Below are positions 28,714 through 38,724 of a stretch of DNA of 64,000 nt, in pieces; the first letter of the stretch is position 1, and each line of letters starts with the position of its first letter. Position numbers and translations under genes: made by a program. Below the pieces are notes generated by a model. It was not told the DNA's origin, did not search any database, and saw only the letters and a program-made list of their open reading frames with translations. Source of the stretch: Bauldia sp. (GTDB lineage Bacteria > Pseudomonadota > Alphaproteobacteria > Rhizobiales > Kaistiaceae); assembly GCA_022841545.1 (NCBI GenBank), contig JALHRF010000002.1, positions 1 through 64,000 of the forward strand. The letters are read 5' to 3'.

Positions 28714-30146
28714 TGCGGCACGTCCTCGTCCTCGATGTCGGCACCTCGGCGCTGAAGGCGGTGCTGTTCGACGCTGCCGGGAATGCGGTCGCCGGTGGCG
28801 ACGCGGGCTATGGCGCGCCGTCCAGACCGCATCGGCAGCATGTCCATGCCTGGTGGGCGGCGGCGCGGCGGGCGATCACCGAGATCAGGCCCCACCGGGT
28901 CGACGCCATCGTCCTGACCGGCACGATGGAGAATCTCATCGCGGTCGATCGCGAGGGCCGACCCGTCCACGACGCGATCCTTTACTCGGACCCGTGCGGC
29001 GCCGCGGCGCTCCGGTCCCTCGGTCCGGCGCTCGCGGCGCACGACGCCGGCGCGATCCTTGGCAACCCGCCTGAGCCGCTGATGACTGCCTTCAAGCTCC
29101 GCTGGCTGATGGAGCATGAGCCCGACACGGCGGCCCGGGCGCGCTGGTTCCTGCCCGGTGCCAAGGACGCGCTGGCGTTGCACCTGACCGGCCGCGCCGT
29201 TACCGACCCGGTCACCGCCACCACGACCGGCCTCATGGATCTCCGCCGCCGACAATGGAGCGAATCTCTTCTCGCCGTCCTCGGCATCCCGGCGGGAAAA
29301 CTGCCGGAGATCCTTCCCGCTGGCGCTCTCATCGGCACGGTCGCGATGGCGGCTGCAGCCGATCTTGGCCTCGACGTCTCGACGCCGATCCCCGTGATCA
29401 ACGGCTGCGGCGACGCGGGCGCCACCACGGTCGGATCGTGGTGCCGCGGCGACGGAGATGTGAGCATTTACCTCGGCACGTCGGGCTGGGTGGCGCGGGT
29501 CGTGCCCGATCACGACCTTTCGCCGAGCCCGTCCGTCTATCGCCTGGCCCACCCATCCGACGGCCTGATCATTGAAGTCACCCCGATCCTCTCGGCCGGC
29601 GCCGCGGGCAACTGGGTACGCGAGATGCTCGCGATGCCGGCCGCGGCGCGCGATGCGCTGCTGGCTGAAGCCGACGCAGTGCCGCCTGACCTCGTCTTCC
29701 TCCCCTACCTTTCCGGCGAGCGCTTCCCGTTCCTCGACACGCATGTGCGCGCGGCATTTGTCGGTCTCGACGCCACCCACGGGCGGCGCGATCTCTACTA
29801 TGCGGTGCTGGAAGGGGTTGGCTTCGCGATCCTGGCCAATCTCGCCGTGATCGATCCCGGGAAGGATGCGAAGATATGCCTCGCCGGCGGCGGGGCGACG
29901 AGCGCCGTCTGGCCGCAGATGCTGGCCGATCTCTTCGGGCGGCGGCTGTCGATCCCCCGCGATCCCGGGGACGCGACCGCCATGGGCGCCTTCCTCATCG
30001 CGGCGGAAGCGCTCGGCCTTGACGGAGCCATTGCCTCGGACGCCCAAATTGTTTCCCCACGCCCCGACCGCCGTGGCCGCGCGGTGCGGATGGCCGGAGC
30101 CTTCGAGCAGGCGACAGCGGCTGCCCGGCGCATCGCAAGGGGCTGA
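28713..30146 (+). CDS. FGGY family carbohydrate kinase
   Basis: VLVLDVGTSALKAVLFDAAG, TPIPVINGCGDAGATTVGSW, FLPYLSGERFPFLDTHVRAAFVGLDATHGRRDLYYAVLEGVGFAI. Confidence 0.92.
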   Translation: MRHVLVLDVGTSALKAVLFDAAGNAVAGGDAGYGAPSRPHRQHVHAWWAAARRAITEIRPHRVDAIVLTGTMENLIAVDREGRPVHDAILYSDPCGAAALRSLGPALAAHDAGAILGNPPEPLMTAFKLRWLMEHEPDTAARARWFLPGAKDALALHLTGRAVTDPVTATTTGLMDLRRRQWSESLLAVLGIPAGKLPEILPAGALIGTVAMAAAADLGLDVSTPIPVINGCGDAGATTVGSWCRGDGDVSIYLGTSGWVARVVPDHDLSPSPSVYRLAHPSDGLIIEVTPILSAGAAGNWVREMLAMPAAARDALLAEADAVPPDLVFLPYLSGERFPFLDTHVRAAFVGLDATHGRRDLYYAVLEGVGFAILANLAVIDPGKDAKICLAGGGATSAVWPQMLADLFGRRLSIPRDPGDATAMGAFLIAAEALGLDGAIASDAQIVSPRPDRRGRAVRMAGAFEQATAAARRIARG

Positions 30147-30268
30147 CCTCTTTCCGGATTGTTCACGCTGGCAGGAAGCCCCTTCTCCGACGGGTTGCGT
30201 TTTCCCCTTCAATTGCAGAGTCTGACAGGGTCCGCCGCCGCGACGGGTCCCGCTTCAGAGGATTGGAG

Positions 30269-32179
30269 ATGAACGGTCTCTGGATAGGACTCCTCGCAAA
30301 CCTCGGCATCATATCGATATCGATATCGATATGGGCCTATGCGCGCGACTGGATCGCAAGCCGTCAGGAGCCCGTTCGAACCGGCATCACGGTTCTCCTC
30401 AGCGGCGCGACGACGATCGCCCTGATGGTGACGCCATTCCAGATCCAGCCCGGAATCTACTTCGACCTTCGCTCGGTCGCCATCGTCATGGCCGGCTTCG
30501 TCGCCGGCCCGTTGCCCGGCATTGCAACCGGCGTAGTGGCCGCGGTCTTTCGGATTCTCATCGGAGGCGTCGGTGCCCCCTCGGCGATCATCGGCGTCGC
30601 AGTAGCGACCGTGATCGGGCTCGCGGGACACTCCTTTCTCGCGGGCGCCGCGCCGCGGAAGCGGGATGTATTCATCCTGGCAGTGGCGACGGCTGCCGGC
30701 TCGCTGAGCGGTTTCTTTTTCCTGCCGGGCGGGTTGTGGCGCGAGGTCCTGCCGGTCGTCGTCGGGCCGGCGCTCGTCGTCGTTTTCGTCGCCTTCGTCG
30801 TCGCGGGACTGGCTATCGTGGAGGATCTCCGCCGGCGCGAGACCGCTCGCGCCAACACCGTGTTCCGGGGGATCATCGATGCGCTGCCCGAGCCGCTCAA
30901 CGCAAAGGATCGCGATGGCCGCTTCATCGCGGCCAATCCTGCCACCGCGGAACTGATGCGGGCCGGGGCTCCGGCCGCTCTCCTCGGACGGACCGATCAC
31001 GACTTCTACCCCTCGGACATCGCCGACGCCTTCCGCAGGGACGAGGAGAAGATTCTTGCGACGGGTGTTCCTTTGGTGATCGAGCAGCGTGTGGCGCGGA
31101 GGGACGGATTCTCCGGCTGGCTGTCGACGCTCAAGGCGCCGCTTCGCGATGCCTCGGGCGGGATCATCGGCCTGCTCACCCACAACCGCGACATCACCGG
31201 CCGGAAGCGGCTGGAGGACGAAAAGGCGATCACCGAGCAGAGGCTCAGCGACGCACTCGCCAGCATGGCCGACGGCCTGGTCATGTTCGATGCCGAGGAC
31301 CGGCTAGTGCTCTGTAACGAGCGCTACCGTGAGATCTTCGCCAGGACCGCCCATCTCCGCGTCCCGGGCACGCCGTTCCGTGACATCCTTCGTGCTTCGA
31401 TCGCGGTCCGGGAACAGGCCGGCGTCGCTCCCGAAGCAATGGAGGCGTGGATCGAGCAGACCTGCGCGTCGCTCCATGCTCCCGGCGAGGCACTGATCGA
31501 ACTCGGCGACGGCCGGTGGCTTCAGACCCGGGTCCGTCCCACCGCCGACGGCGGCTCGCTGAGCGTCCTCACCGACGTCACCGCCGCGCGGCTCGCCGAG
31601 CAGAAGCTGTCAGAGCTCAACCGGCAGCTCGAAACCCTCGCGCGGGTGGACGGGCTCACCGGACTGATGAACCGTCGCGCCTTCGACGAGACCCTCGAGG
31701 CCGAGTTCCGGCAAAGCGTCAGGAACGGGACGCCGCTCAGCCTGCTGCTCATCGACGTCGACCGTTTCAAGGCGTTTAACGACGCCTATGGACACCCCGC
31801 GGGCGATGCCTGCCTCAAGGCAGTCGCCGATGTCCTCGCACAGAGCATCCGCCGTCCCTTGGATCGGTGCGCGCGCCACGGCGGCGAGGAGTTCGCGCTG
31901 ATCCTGCCCGAAACGCCGATCGATGGGGCGTTGAGGGTCGCTGAGGTCATCCGGGATGGACTTATGGCTGTGGGAATACCACATGTCGACAGCGACACCG
32001 GAAACCTGACGGTCAGCGTCGGCGCCGCGACCTTTGCCGGTGGCAACTCCGGGACCGCCATAAAGGACCTGATCGGTTCTGCCGATGCCGCCCTATATGA
32101 GGCCAAGGCGGCCGGTCGGAACCGCGTGTCCGCAGGTCGGTCCATTCCCCTGAACGCGCTGTCTCGTCGCGGCATCTGA
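30269..32179 (+). CDS. membrane-bound diguanylate cyclase: N-terminal 5-TM (LytS-like) region, PAS domains, GGEEF
   Basis: N-terminal TMs, VFRGIIDALPEPLNAKDRDGRFIAANPATAELM (PAS), RVDGLTGLMNRRAFDETLEAEF...RPLDRCARHGGEEFALILPE (I-site RxxD + GGEEF). Confidence 0.9.
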   Translation: MNGLWIGLLANLGIISISISIWAYARDWIASRQEPVRTGITVLLSGATTIALMVTPFQIQPGIYFDLRSVAIVMAGFVAGPLPGIATGVVAAVFRILIGGVGAPSAIIGVAVATVIGLAGHSFLAGAAPRKRDVFILAVATAAGSLSGFFFLPGGLWREVLPVVVGPALVVVFVAFVVAGLAIVEDLRRRETARANTVFRGIIDALPEPLNAKDRDGRFIAANPATAELMRAGAPAALLGRTDHDFYPSDIADAFRRDEEKILATGVPLVIEQRVARRDGFSGWLSTLKAPLRDASGGIIGLLTHNRDITGRKRLEDEKAITEQRLSDALASMADGLVMFDAEDRLVLCNERYREIFARTAHLRVPGTPFRDILRASIAVREQAGVAPEAMEAWIEQTCASLHAPGEALIELGDGRWLQTRVRPTADGGSLSVLTDVTAARLAEQKLSELNRQLETLARVDGLTGLMNRRAFDETLEAEFRQSVRNGTPLSLLLIDVDRFKAFNDAYGHPAGDACLKAVADVLAQSIRRPLDRCARHGGEEFALILPETPIDGALRVAEVIRDGLMAVGIPHVDSDTGNLTVSVGAATFAGGNSGTAIKDLIGSADAALYEAKAAGRNRVSAGRSIPLNALSRRGI

Positions 32180-32305
32180 CCACTCTTTCGACGTCCGGTT
32201 GCACCGCCGGTCGAGCAACCGGATGCGCCCGTGCCGGATACGGATTCGCCGGAGAATTTGATGCGGGGGACGGCCTAATGGTCGAGAGAAAGCTGAAATG
32301 TTGTC

Positions 32306-34084
32306 ATGACGAGCCCTGTTGGTATTACGATGGTCAGCGGCAAGCCCTCTGGAGGAGAGATGGCGAAGTCGAGTGGCCTTCCCTCGCTCGTCAATGAACT
32401 GGTCTCCTTTCCGCACGGCGGGGAGGTGCTTCGCGCGGTCATGGAGAACGCGCCGATCGGCATGTCGCTGGTCGATGGGGAAAACCGGGTCGTATACGCG
32501 AACCAGGCCTACGCGGACATGTTCCGGCGCACACGCAGCGAGGCGATCGGCCTGACGGCGCAGTCCCTGGTCACCCCGGAGACCGTCGACCGGGCGTTCG
32601 AAATGAACGGCGCCGTCTTCCGTGGTGAGAGCGACGGATACCGGGATGAGCGCCTCTACGTGCGGGCGGACGGGACGCGCTTCTGGGGCCAGATTTCAGC
32701 GTCGATCGTACGGGACCGCAACCGTGCTCCGCTCTACATCATCATCCAGATCGTCGACATCGACCTGCAGAAGCGGGCGTCGGAAGTGATCGCCGAGGCG
32801 GAAAGCCGCTGGAACTTCGCGCTTGAAAGCGCGCGCCAGGGCGTCTGGGATCACGATCTTCGCGCCGGCAGGTCGTTCTACTCGAGGATGTGGCGGGTGA
32901 TGCGGGGCATGGAGCCCGATGCGCCGGTGGACGATACCCAGGCCATCTGGCTGGCGCGCGTCCACCCGGACGACCGCGCCTTTGCCCGCGAGCAGGAGCG
33001 GCGGCTGAATGGCGGTGAGGTCGACTATCACGAGTTCGAGTATCGCGAGCGTCATCGCGACGGCCACTGGATCTGGATCCTCAGCCGCGGCCGGCCGGTC
33101 GAATGGCGGCCGGACGGCTCGGTCGCCCGAGTGATCGGCACCGACACCGACGTCACCCGCATCAAGGCGACCGAAACCAGGCTTGGGCTCGCCCTCGACA
33201 ACATGGCCGACGGGCTGGTGCTGTACGACTATGATGAGCGGCTCGTATTCTGCAACGAGCAGTTCCGGCGCATGTTTCCCGGGACCCCGGACGTTCGGAT
33301 CCCCGGCGCGCGGCTCATCGACATCATCAAAGCGTCGATCGAGGCCGGCGAGCCCGCCGGAATCACGGAGGCCAATGCCCAGGCCTATATCGACAAGGTC
33401 CGCTCGGGGCTCAGAAGCGGCGGCGAGTGGGATTTCGAGATGTCCGACGGCCGTTGGATGCATGCCCGCGCGCGCATCATCCCGGACGGGGGCTATCTCA
33501 ACGTCGTCTCCGACATCACCGAGCGCAAACGGGCCGAACTGGCGCTGTCGGACTTGAACCGCCGGCTCGAGCAACTGGCCCGGATGGACGGGCTGACCGG
33601 GCTCACCAACCGCCGCGCCTTCGATCTTGCGCTCGAAGCGGAGTTCCGCCGCAGCGTCCGGAATGGAACGCCGCTCAGCCTGCTGCTCATCGACGTCGAT
33701 CACTTCAAGGCCTTCAACGACACCTACGGCCATCCGGAGGGCGACGATTGTCTCAAGGGCGTGGCGAAGGTCTTGCGGGCCGCGCTGAACCGCCCCGGCG
33801 ATCTCGCGGCGCGCTATGGCGGCGAGGAGTTTGCGGTGATCCTCCCCGATACCGACGCCGCCGGCGCGATACGGATCGCGGAGTCGATCCGTACGGCGGT
33901 TCACGGCCTGACAGTTCCACCCGAAGGCGGCCGCGCCGCCATCGTCACCGCAAGCATCGGGATCTCATGCTTCTGCGGCGGCGGCGCACAGGGCTCGGTC
34001 GAAAGCCTCGTGCAGGAGGCCGATACCGCCCTCTATGCCGCCAAGGCGGCCGGCCGGGACCGCGCGGTCATGGCGCCGGTCTAG
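32306..34084 (+). CDS. PAS-domain diguanylate cyclase (GGEEF)
   Basis: PAS/PAC repeats; RMDGLTGLTNRRAFDLALEAEF...RPGDLAARYGGEEFAVILPD; start could also be 32330. Confidence 0.9.
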   Translation: MTSPVGITMVSGKPSGGEMAKSSGLPSLVNELVSFPHGGEVLRAVMENAPIGMSLVDGENRVVYANQAYADMFRRTRSEAIGLTAQSLVTPETVDRAFEMNGAVFRGESDGYRDERLYVRADGTRFWGQISASIVRDRNRAPLYIIIQIVDIDLQKRASEVIAEAESRWNFALESARQGVWDHDLRAGRSFYSRMWRVMRGMEPDAPVDDTQAIWLARVHPDDRAFAREQERRLNGGEVDYHEFEYRERHRDGHWIWILSRGRPVEWRPDGSVARVIGTDTDVTRIKATETRLGLALDNMADGLVLYDYDERLVFCNEQFRRMFPGTPDVRIPGARLIDIIKASIEAGEPAGITEANAQAYIDKVRSGLRSGGEWDFEMSDGRWMHARARIIPDGGYLNVVSDITERKRAELALSDLNRRLEQLARMDGLTGLTNRRAFDLALEAEFRRSVRNGTPLSLLLIDVDHFKAFNDTYGHPEGDDCLKGVAKVLRAALNRPGDLAARYGGEEFAVILPDTDAAGAIRIAESIRTAVHGLTVPPEGGRAAIVTASIGISCFCGGGAQGSVESLVQEADTALYAAKAAGRDRAVMAPV

Positions 34085-34089
34085 CGAAG

Positions 34090-34115
34090 TCGGCCGACGG
34101 AGTGCCGCCGGCCGA
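34090..34115. terminator. bidirectional stem-loop between convergent GGDEF gene and pnp
   Basis: TCGGCCG-A-CGG-AGTG-CCG-C-CGGCCGA; 7-bp stem + mismatch + 3-bp stem. Confidence 0.6.
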
Positions 34116-34133
34116 TCTTCTCGGCGACGGGCT

Positions 34134-36278
34134 CTAGCCCGCCGCTTCGGCGGGCTGCTGATCGCTCTGCTTGATCTCCTCGCCGGTCGCCTGGTCGACG
34201 ATCTTCATCGAGAGCCGGACCTTGCCCCGTTCGTCGAAGCCGAGGAGCTTGACCCAGACCTTGTCGCCTTCCTTGACCACGTCGGTGGTCTTGTTGACGC
34301 GACCCGCTCCGAGCTGGGAGATGTGGACGAGGCCGTCCTTGGCGCCGAAGAAGTTGACGAAGGCGCCGAAGTCGACGGTCTTCACCACCGTACCCTGGTA
34401 GATCGTCCCCACCTCGGGCTCGGATGCGATCGACTTGATCCAGTTGATCGCCGCCGTGATCGCCTTGCCGTCGGCCGAAGCGACCTTGACCGTGCCATCG
34501 TCGTTGATGTCGATCTTGGCCCCGGTCTTCTCCACGATCTCGCGGATCACCTTGCCGCCCGAGCCGATCACTTCGCGGATCTTGTCGGTCGGGATCTGGA
34601 TCACCTCGATGCGTGGCGCATGCTCGCCGAGCTGGGCGCGGGCCTGCGGCAGGGCCTTGGCCATCTCGCCGAGGATGTGCAGACGGCCGTCCTTGGCCTG
34701 GCCGAGGGCGATCCGCATGATCTCCTCGGTGATGCCCTGGATCTTGATGTCCATTTGCAGCGAGGTGACGCCGTCTTCCGTGCCGGCGACCTTGAAGTCC
34801 ATGTCGCCGAGATGGTCCTCGTCGCCGAGGATGTCGGAGAGCACCGCGAAGCGTCCATCTTCCTCCTTGATCAGGCCCATGGCGATGCCCGCCACCGGCT
34901 GCTTGAGGGGGACACCCGCGTCCATCAGCGACAGCGATGTGCCGCAGACGGTCGCCATCGAGGACGAGCCGTTCGACTCGGTGATCTCGGAGACGACACG
35001 AAGCGTGTAGGGGAAGTCGTGGTGCGCCGGGAGCACGGGCCGGATAGCGCGCCAGGCCAGCTTGCCATGGCCGATCTCGCGCCGGCCGGGAGAGCCCATG
35101 CGACCCGTCTCGCCCACCGAATAAGGCGGGAAGTTGTAGTGGAGCATGAAGGTTTCCTTGTAGGTCCCCTCCAAGGCATCGATGAACTGCTCGTCGTCGC
35201 CGGTGCCAAGCGTCGCGACGCAGAGCGCCTGGGTCTCGCCGCGCGTGAACAGCGCCGAGCCGTGCGTACGGGGCAGAATGCCGACCTCGGCCAGGATCGG
35301 GCGCACGGTCTTCACGTCGCGGCCGTCGATGCGGATGCCGCGGTCGAGTATCTCGCCGCGCACGATGCCCTTCTCGACCTTCTTGAACATCTCGCCGACG
35401 AGCTGCGGGGTGGGCGCATCGGTGGCGCCGGCGACCGCCAGTTCGGCAAGGGCCTTCGCTTTGACCGCGTCGATCGCGTTGTGGCGCTCGGTCTTGCCGG
35501 CAAGCGTGTAGGCGACGCGGAGGTCGTGCTCGACGATCTCGCGGACCCGGCCGTACAGCGCCGAATGGTCCGCGATCTTCAGGTCGCGGGGCTCCTTGGC
35601 TGAGCGCTCGGCGAGCTTGATGATCGCCTCGATCACTGGCTGGAAGCCCTTGTGGCCGAACATCACGGCGCCGAGCATATCGTCTTCCGACAACTCCTTG
35701 GCCTCGGACTCGACCATCAGCACCGCGTCGCCGGTGCCGGCGACGACGAGGTCGAGCTTCGACTCCGGCATCTCGTCGAGCTGCGGGTTGAGGACGAAGG
35801 CGCCGTTGATCAGGCCGACGCGGGCGCCGCCGATCGGGCCCATGAACGGCACGCCGGAGATGGTGAGCGCCGCGGACGCCGCGACCATCGCCACGATGTC
35901 CGGATCGTTCTCGAGGTCATGGCTGAGGACGGTGGTGACGACCTGGGTCTCGCAGCGGAAGCCGTCGGCGAAGAGCGGGCGGATCGGACGGTCGATGAGG
36001 CGCGAGGTCAGCGTCTCCTTCTCGCTCGGCCGGCCTTCGCGCTTGAAGAAGCCGCCGGGGATCTTGCCCGCGGCAAAGGTCTTCTCCTGGTAGTTCACCG
36101 TGAGGGGGAAGAAGTCGATGCCCGGCTTCTCGGTGCGGGCGGCGACGACGGTGGCAAGCACCGAGGTCTCGCCATAGGTCGCGAGCACGGCGCCATCGGC
36201 CTGGCGCGCGATGCGGCCGGTTTCCAGAACGAGCGGACGGCCCGCCCAGTCGATTTCGACGCGTTGGACGTCAAACAT
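34134..36278 (-). CDS. pnp: polyribonucleotide nucleotidyltransferase
   Basis: [81 protein letters not shown] (S1). Confidence 0.97.
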   Translation of the reverse strand: MFDVQRVEIDWAGRPLVLETGRIARQADGAVLATYGETSVLATVVAARTEKPGIDFFPLTVNYQEKTFAAGKIPGGFFKREGRPSEKETLTSRLIDRPIRPLFADGFRCETQVVTTVLSHDLENDPDIVAMVAASAALTISGVPFMGPIGGARVGLINGAFVLNPQLDEMPESKLDLVVAGTGDAVLMVESEAKELSEDDMLGAVMFGHKGFQPVIEAIIKLAERSAKEPRDLKIADHSALYGRVREIVEHDLRVAYTLAGKTERHNAIDAVKAKALAELAVAGATDAPTPQLVGEMFKKVEKGIVRGEILDRGIRIDGRDVKTVRPILAEVGILPRTHGSALFTRGETQALCVATLGTGDDEQFIDALEGTYKETFMLHYNFPPYSVGETGRMGSPGRREIGHGKLAWRAIRPVLPAHHDFPYTLRVVSEITESNGSSSMATVCGTSLSLMDAGVPLKQPVAGIAMGLIKEEDGRFAVLSDILGDEDHLGDMDFKVAGTEDGVTSLQMDIKIQGITEEIMRIALGQAKDGRLHILGEMAKALPQARAQLGEHAPRIEVIQIPTDKIREVIGSGGKVIREIVEKTGAKIDINDDGTVKVASADGKAITAAINWIKSIASEPEVGTIYQGTVVKTVDFGAFVNFFGAKDGLVHISQLGAGRVNKTTDVVKEGDKVWVKLLGFDERGKVRLSMKIVDQATGEEIKQSDQQPAEAAG

Positions 36279-36450
36279 GGTTCATTCCTTTTCATACGTC
36301 GGACGGACGCGAAGGCGAGCCATGGGCAAGACGGCGAGAAGCTTCCTCGGTGTCAGGAGAAAGCGTCCAGCGATCCTGCCATGGCCGTTTTTCTGTCCGT
36401 CGATGGTCAACGCGGCGGCCCCATGCCACCGCGCCAGTCAGGCCCGGCGG

Positions 36451-36720
36451 CTAGCGCCGCAGTCCGAGCCGCTCGATCAGGGCGCGGTAGCGCGCCGAAT
36501 CGATCTTGTTGAGGTAGTCGAGCAGGCTGCGCCGCAAGCTCACGAGCTTGAGAAGACCGCGCCGGGAATGGTTGTCCTTGACGTGGCTCTTGAAGTGCTC
36601 GGTGAGGTTGGCGATGCGTTCCGAGAGGATCGCGACCTGAACCTCGGGCGAACCGGTGTCACCCGGCGCGGTCGCGTACTCCGCGATAACAGCCTGCTTG
36701 CGTTCGGCGGAAATCGACAT
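36451..36720 (-). CDS. rpsO: 30S ribosomal protein S15
   Basis: [89 protein letters not shown]. Confidence 0.97.
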   Translation of the reverse strand: MSISAERKQAVIAEYATAPGDTGSPEVQVAILSERIANLTEHFKSHVKDNHSRRGLLKLVSLRRSLLDYLNKIDSARYRALIERLGLRR

Positions 36721-36978
36721 CGGGTATCCTTTCTGTTTGCAGAGTCGACAGGGATCGTTCCCTGCCGGTGGAACGGCCGGTGCCGGGATGTCGTCCAGCA
36801 CGGTCGGATCGGATTCCTTCGGGGGGCAGCGCGAAGCCGGCCAGCGAAGGCGCGCGGAATATGACGGAAACGCTCCGAAATATCCACGAAAATTACCGAT
36901 ACGCCTATGTAGTTGAGAAAACAGGTTTTTCCAGTCCCGACCGAGGGAATGCCGCGAAATCGCCTTGCCTCGGGGACG

Positions 36979-37902
36979 CTATTGGCTCTTGAACACCCGC
37001 TTCGGGTGGAACTCGCCGCGTTCGATCGCGCCGATGGCGAGGGTCCGCCCGCCATAGGTGGCGTGCACCGGGTCGGCCTCGACCGGGATGCCGGCGCCGC
37101 GAAGGAGGACCGACTGGCCGCGGATCACGCGTGGCAGGTCGGTACGCTGGATGACGACCTCGGGCAGAGCGGTGAGCGCCATGCCGATCGGCATCAGCAG
37201 GCGGTCGAGGCCCGAGGCGGGCCCTTCCTCGCGCGCGGTGATCAGCGCGGTGAGCGGGATCATGTTGGTATCGTCGAACGGGCCGACCGCGAGACGGCGC
37301 AGCGCCGAGACATGGCCGCAGGTGCCGAGCCGGTGGGCGAGGTCGCGGGCGAGCGAGCGCACATAGGTGCCCTTGCCGCATTCGGCCTCGAGCACCGCAT
37401 GGTCGGCGTCCGGCATTTCGAGAACCGCCAGCCGCCGGATCGAGACCGGGCGCTCGGCAAGTTCCACCTTCTCGCCCTCGCGGGCGAGGTCATAGGCGCG
37501 CTCCCCGCCGATCTTGATGGCCGAGAAGGCGGGCGGCCGCTGCATGATCTCGCCGGTGAAGGCCGGCAACTCCGCCTCGATCGCCTCGCGCGTCGGCCGG
37601 ATGTCCGAGGTCGCGATCACGGTGCCGTCGGCGTCGTCGGAATCGGTGTCCGCGCCCCAGGTGATGGTGAAGCGGTACTGCTTGGCGCCGTCCTGGACGA
37701 AGGGCACGGTCTTGGTCGCCTCGCCGAGCGCGATGGGCAGGACGCCGGAGGCAAGCGGGTCTAGGGTGCCGGCGTGGCCGACCTTCTGCGCGTCGAACAG
37801 CCTCTTCACCGAGGCGACGCAGGCGGTCGAGGTCTGGCCCACGGCCTTGTCGATGCAGAGCCAGCCGGAGACGTCTCGGCCCTTCGGTTTGCGTCTGGAC
37901 AT
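36979..37902 (-). CDS. truB: tRNA pseudouridine(55) synthase TruB
   Basis: GWLCIDKAVGQTSTACVASVKRLFDAQKVGHAGTLDPLASGVLPIALGEATK. Confidence 0.95.
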   Translation of the reverse strand: MSRRKPKGRDVSGWLCIDKAVGQTSTACVASVKRLFDAQKVGHAGTLDPLASGVLPIALGEATKTVPFVQDGAKQYRFTITWGADTDSDDADGTVIATSDIRPTREAIEAELPAFTGEIMQRPPAFSAIKIGGERAYDLAREGEKVELAERPVSIRRLAVLEMPDADHAVLEAECGKGTYVRSLARDLAHRLGTCGHVSALRRLAVGPFDDTNMIPLTALITAREEGPASGLDRLLMPIGMALTALPEVVIQRTDLPRVIRGQSVLLRGAGIPVEADPVHATYGGRTLAIGAIERGEFHPKRVFKSQ

Positions 37903-37989
37903 GCGGTTCCTTTGCGCGGGGTTCGCGCGCGGTTTAGGCCGCGCCGCGCAAATGAGCAACAGGCACCGCGGGTCGATCGCCGCTGCAGG

Positions 37990-38724
37990 TCAGCGCGAAG
38001 CGGCGTTCCGGGCGGCGTGCGCGAGGTCGACGAGCGCGCGCCGCAGATCGCCCGGCGTCGCAATCGGCTCCGGGAAGGTGAGGCGGCCCCGGAGCGGGCC
38101 GGCGCGGAGGTCGAGGCCGTGCGCGTCGGCGCCGGTCGCGGTCCAGTCACCGTCGGGCAGGCCGAGAAGCGCCGTCGCATAGAGGCGGAGCGCGTCGCGG
38201 TGGTCCTCGTTCATGTGGGCGACGGCGCCTTCCTCGGCGGCGACAAGCGCATCGCGCCCGGCGACGTCCGCGAGGATATCGGCGGGCGTGAGCGCCACGA
38301 TACGGCCGAAGCCGGCAACGAGGTGCCCGCCATCGACCGCAAGACGGTAGAAGCCGAAATCGGCGAATCCGGCATAGCCCGCCGCCTCGGCGTGGCGGGC
38401 AAGGAAACGCCGGCGAAGCGTCGGGTCGTCGTCGTGCATGAGCGTGCCGGTGAGCGTCAGTCGCGCGCCGGCAAGCGGATCGCCGCCTTCGCCACCCGGC
38501 GCGACGAGGAGCAGCGAGGCGCGCGGGTTGCGCTTGAGGTTGCGCGTGTGGAGCGCGAGGTCGGAGAGGAGGAGCGCGGGCTCGCCGGCCGCGCTGGTCG
38601 CCACGGTGACGAAGGAGACGAAGGGGCCGCCGTCATCGCCGAGCGTGCCGAGGCTTGCGGTCGCGGCAGCACGCAGGACATGCCTGGCGCTTGCGACGGG
38701 ATCAAAGGGTGGCGCGTCGCTCAC
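37990..38724 (-). CDS. HugZ/pyridoxamine 5'-phosphate oxidase-like heme utilisation family protein
   Basis: RAAATASLGTLGDDGGPFVSFVTVATSAAGEPALLLSDLALHTRNLKRNPRASLLL plus C-terminal HMNEDHRDALRLYA (DUF2470-like); GTG start overlapping upstream stop. Confidence 0.82.
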   Translation of the reverse strand: MSDAPPFDPVASARHVLRAAATASLGTLGDDGGPFVSFVTVATSAAGEPALLLSDLALHTRNLKRNPRASLLLVAPGGEGGDPLAGARLTLTGTLMHDDDPTLRRRFLARHAEAAGYAGFADFGFYRLAVDGGHLVAGFGRIVALTPADILADVAGRDALVAAEEGAVAHMNEDHRDALRLYATALLGLPDGDWTATGADAHGLDLRAGPLRGRLTFPEPIATPGDLRRALVDLAHAARNAASR

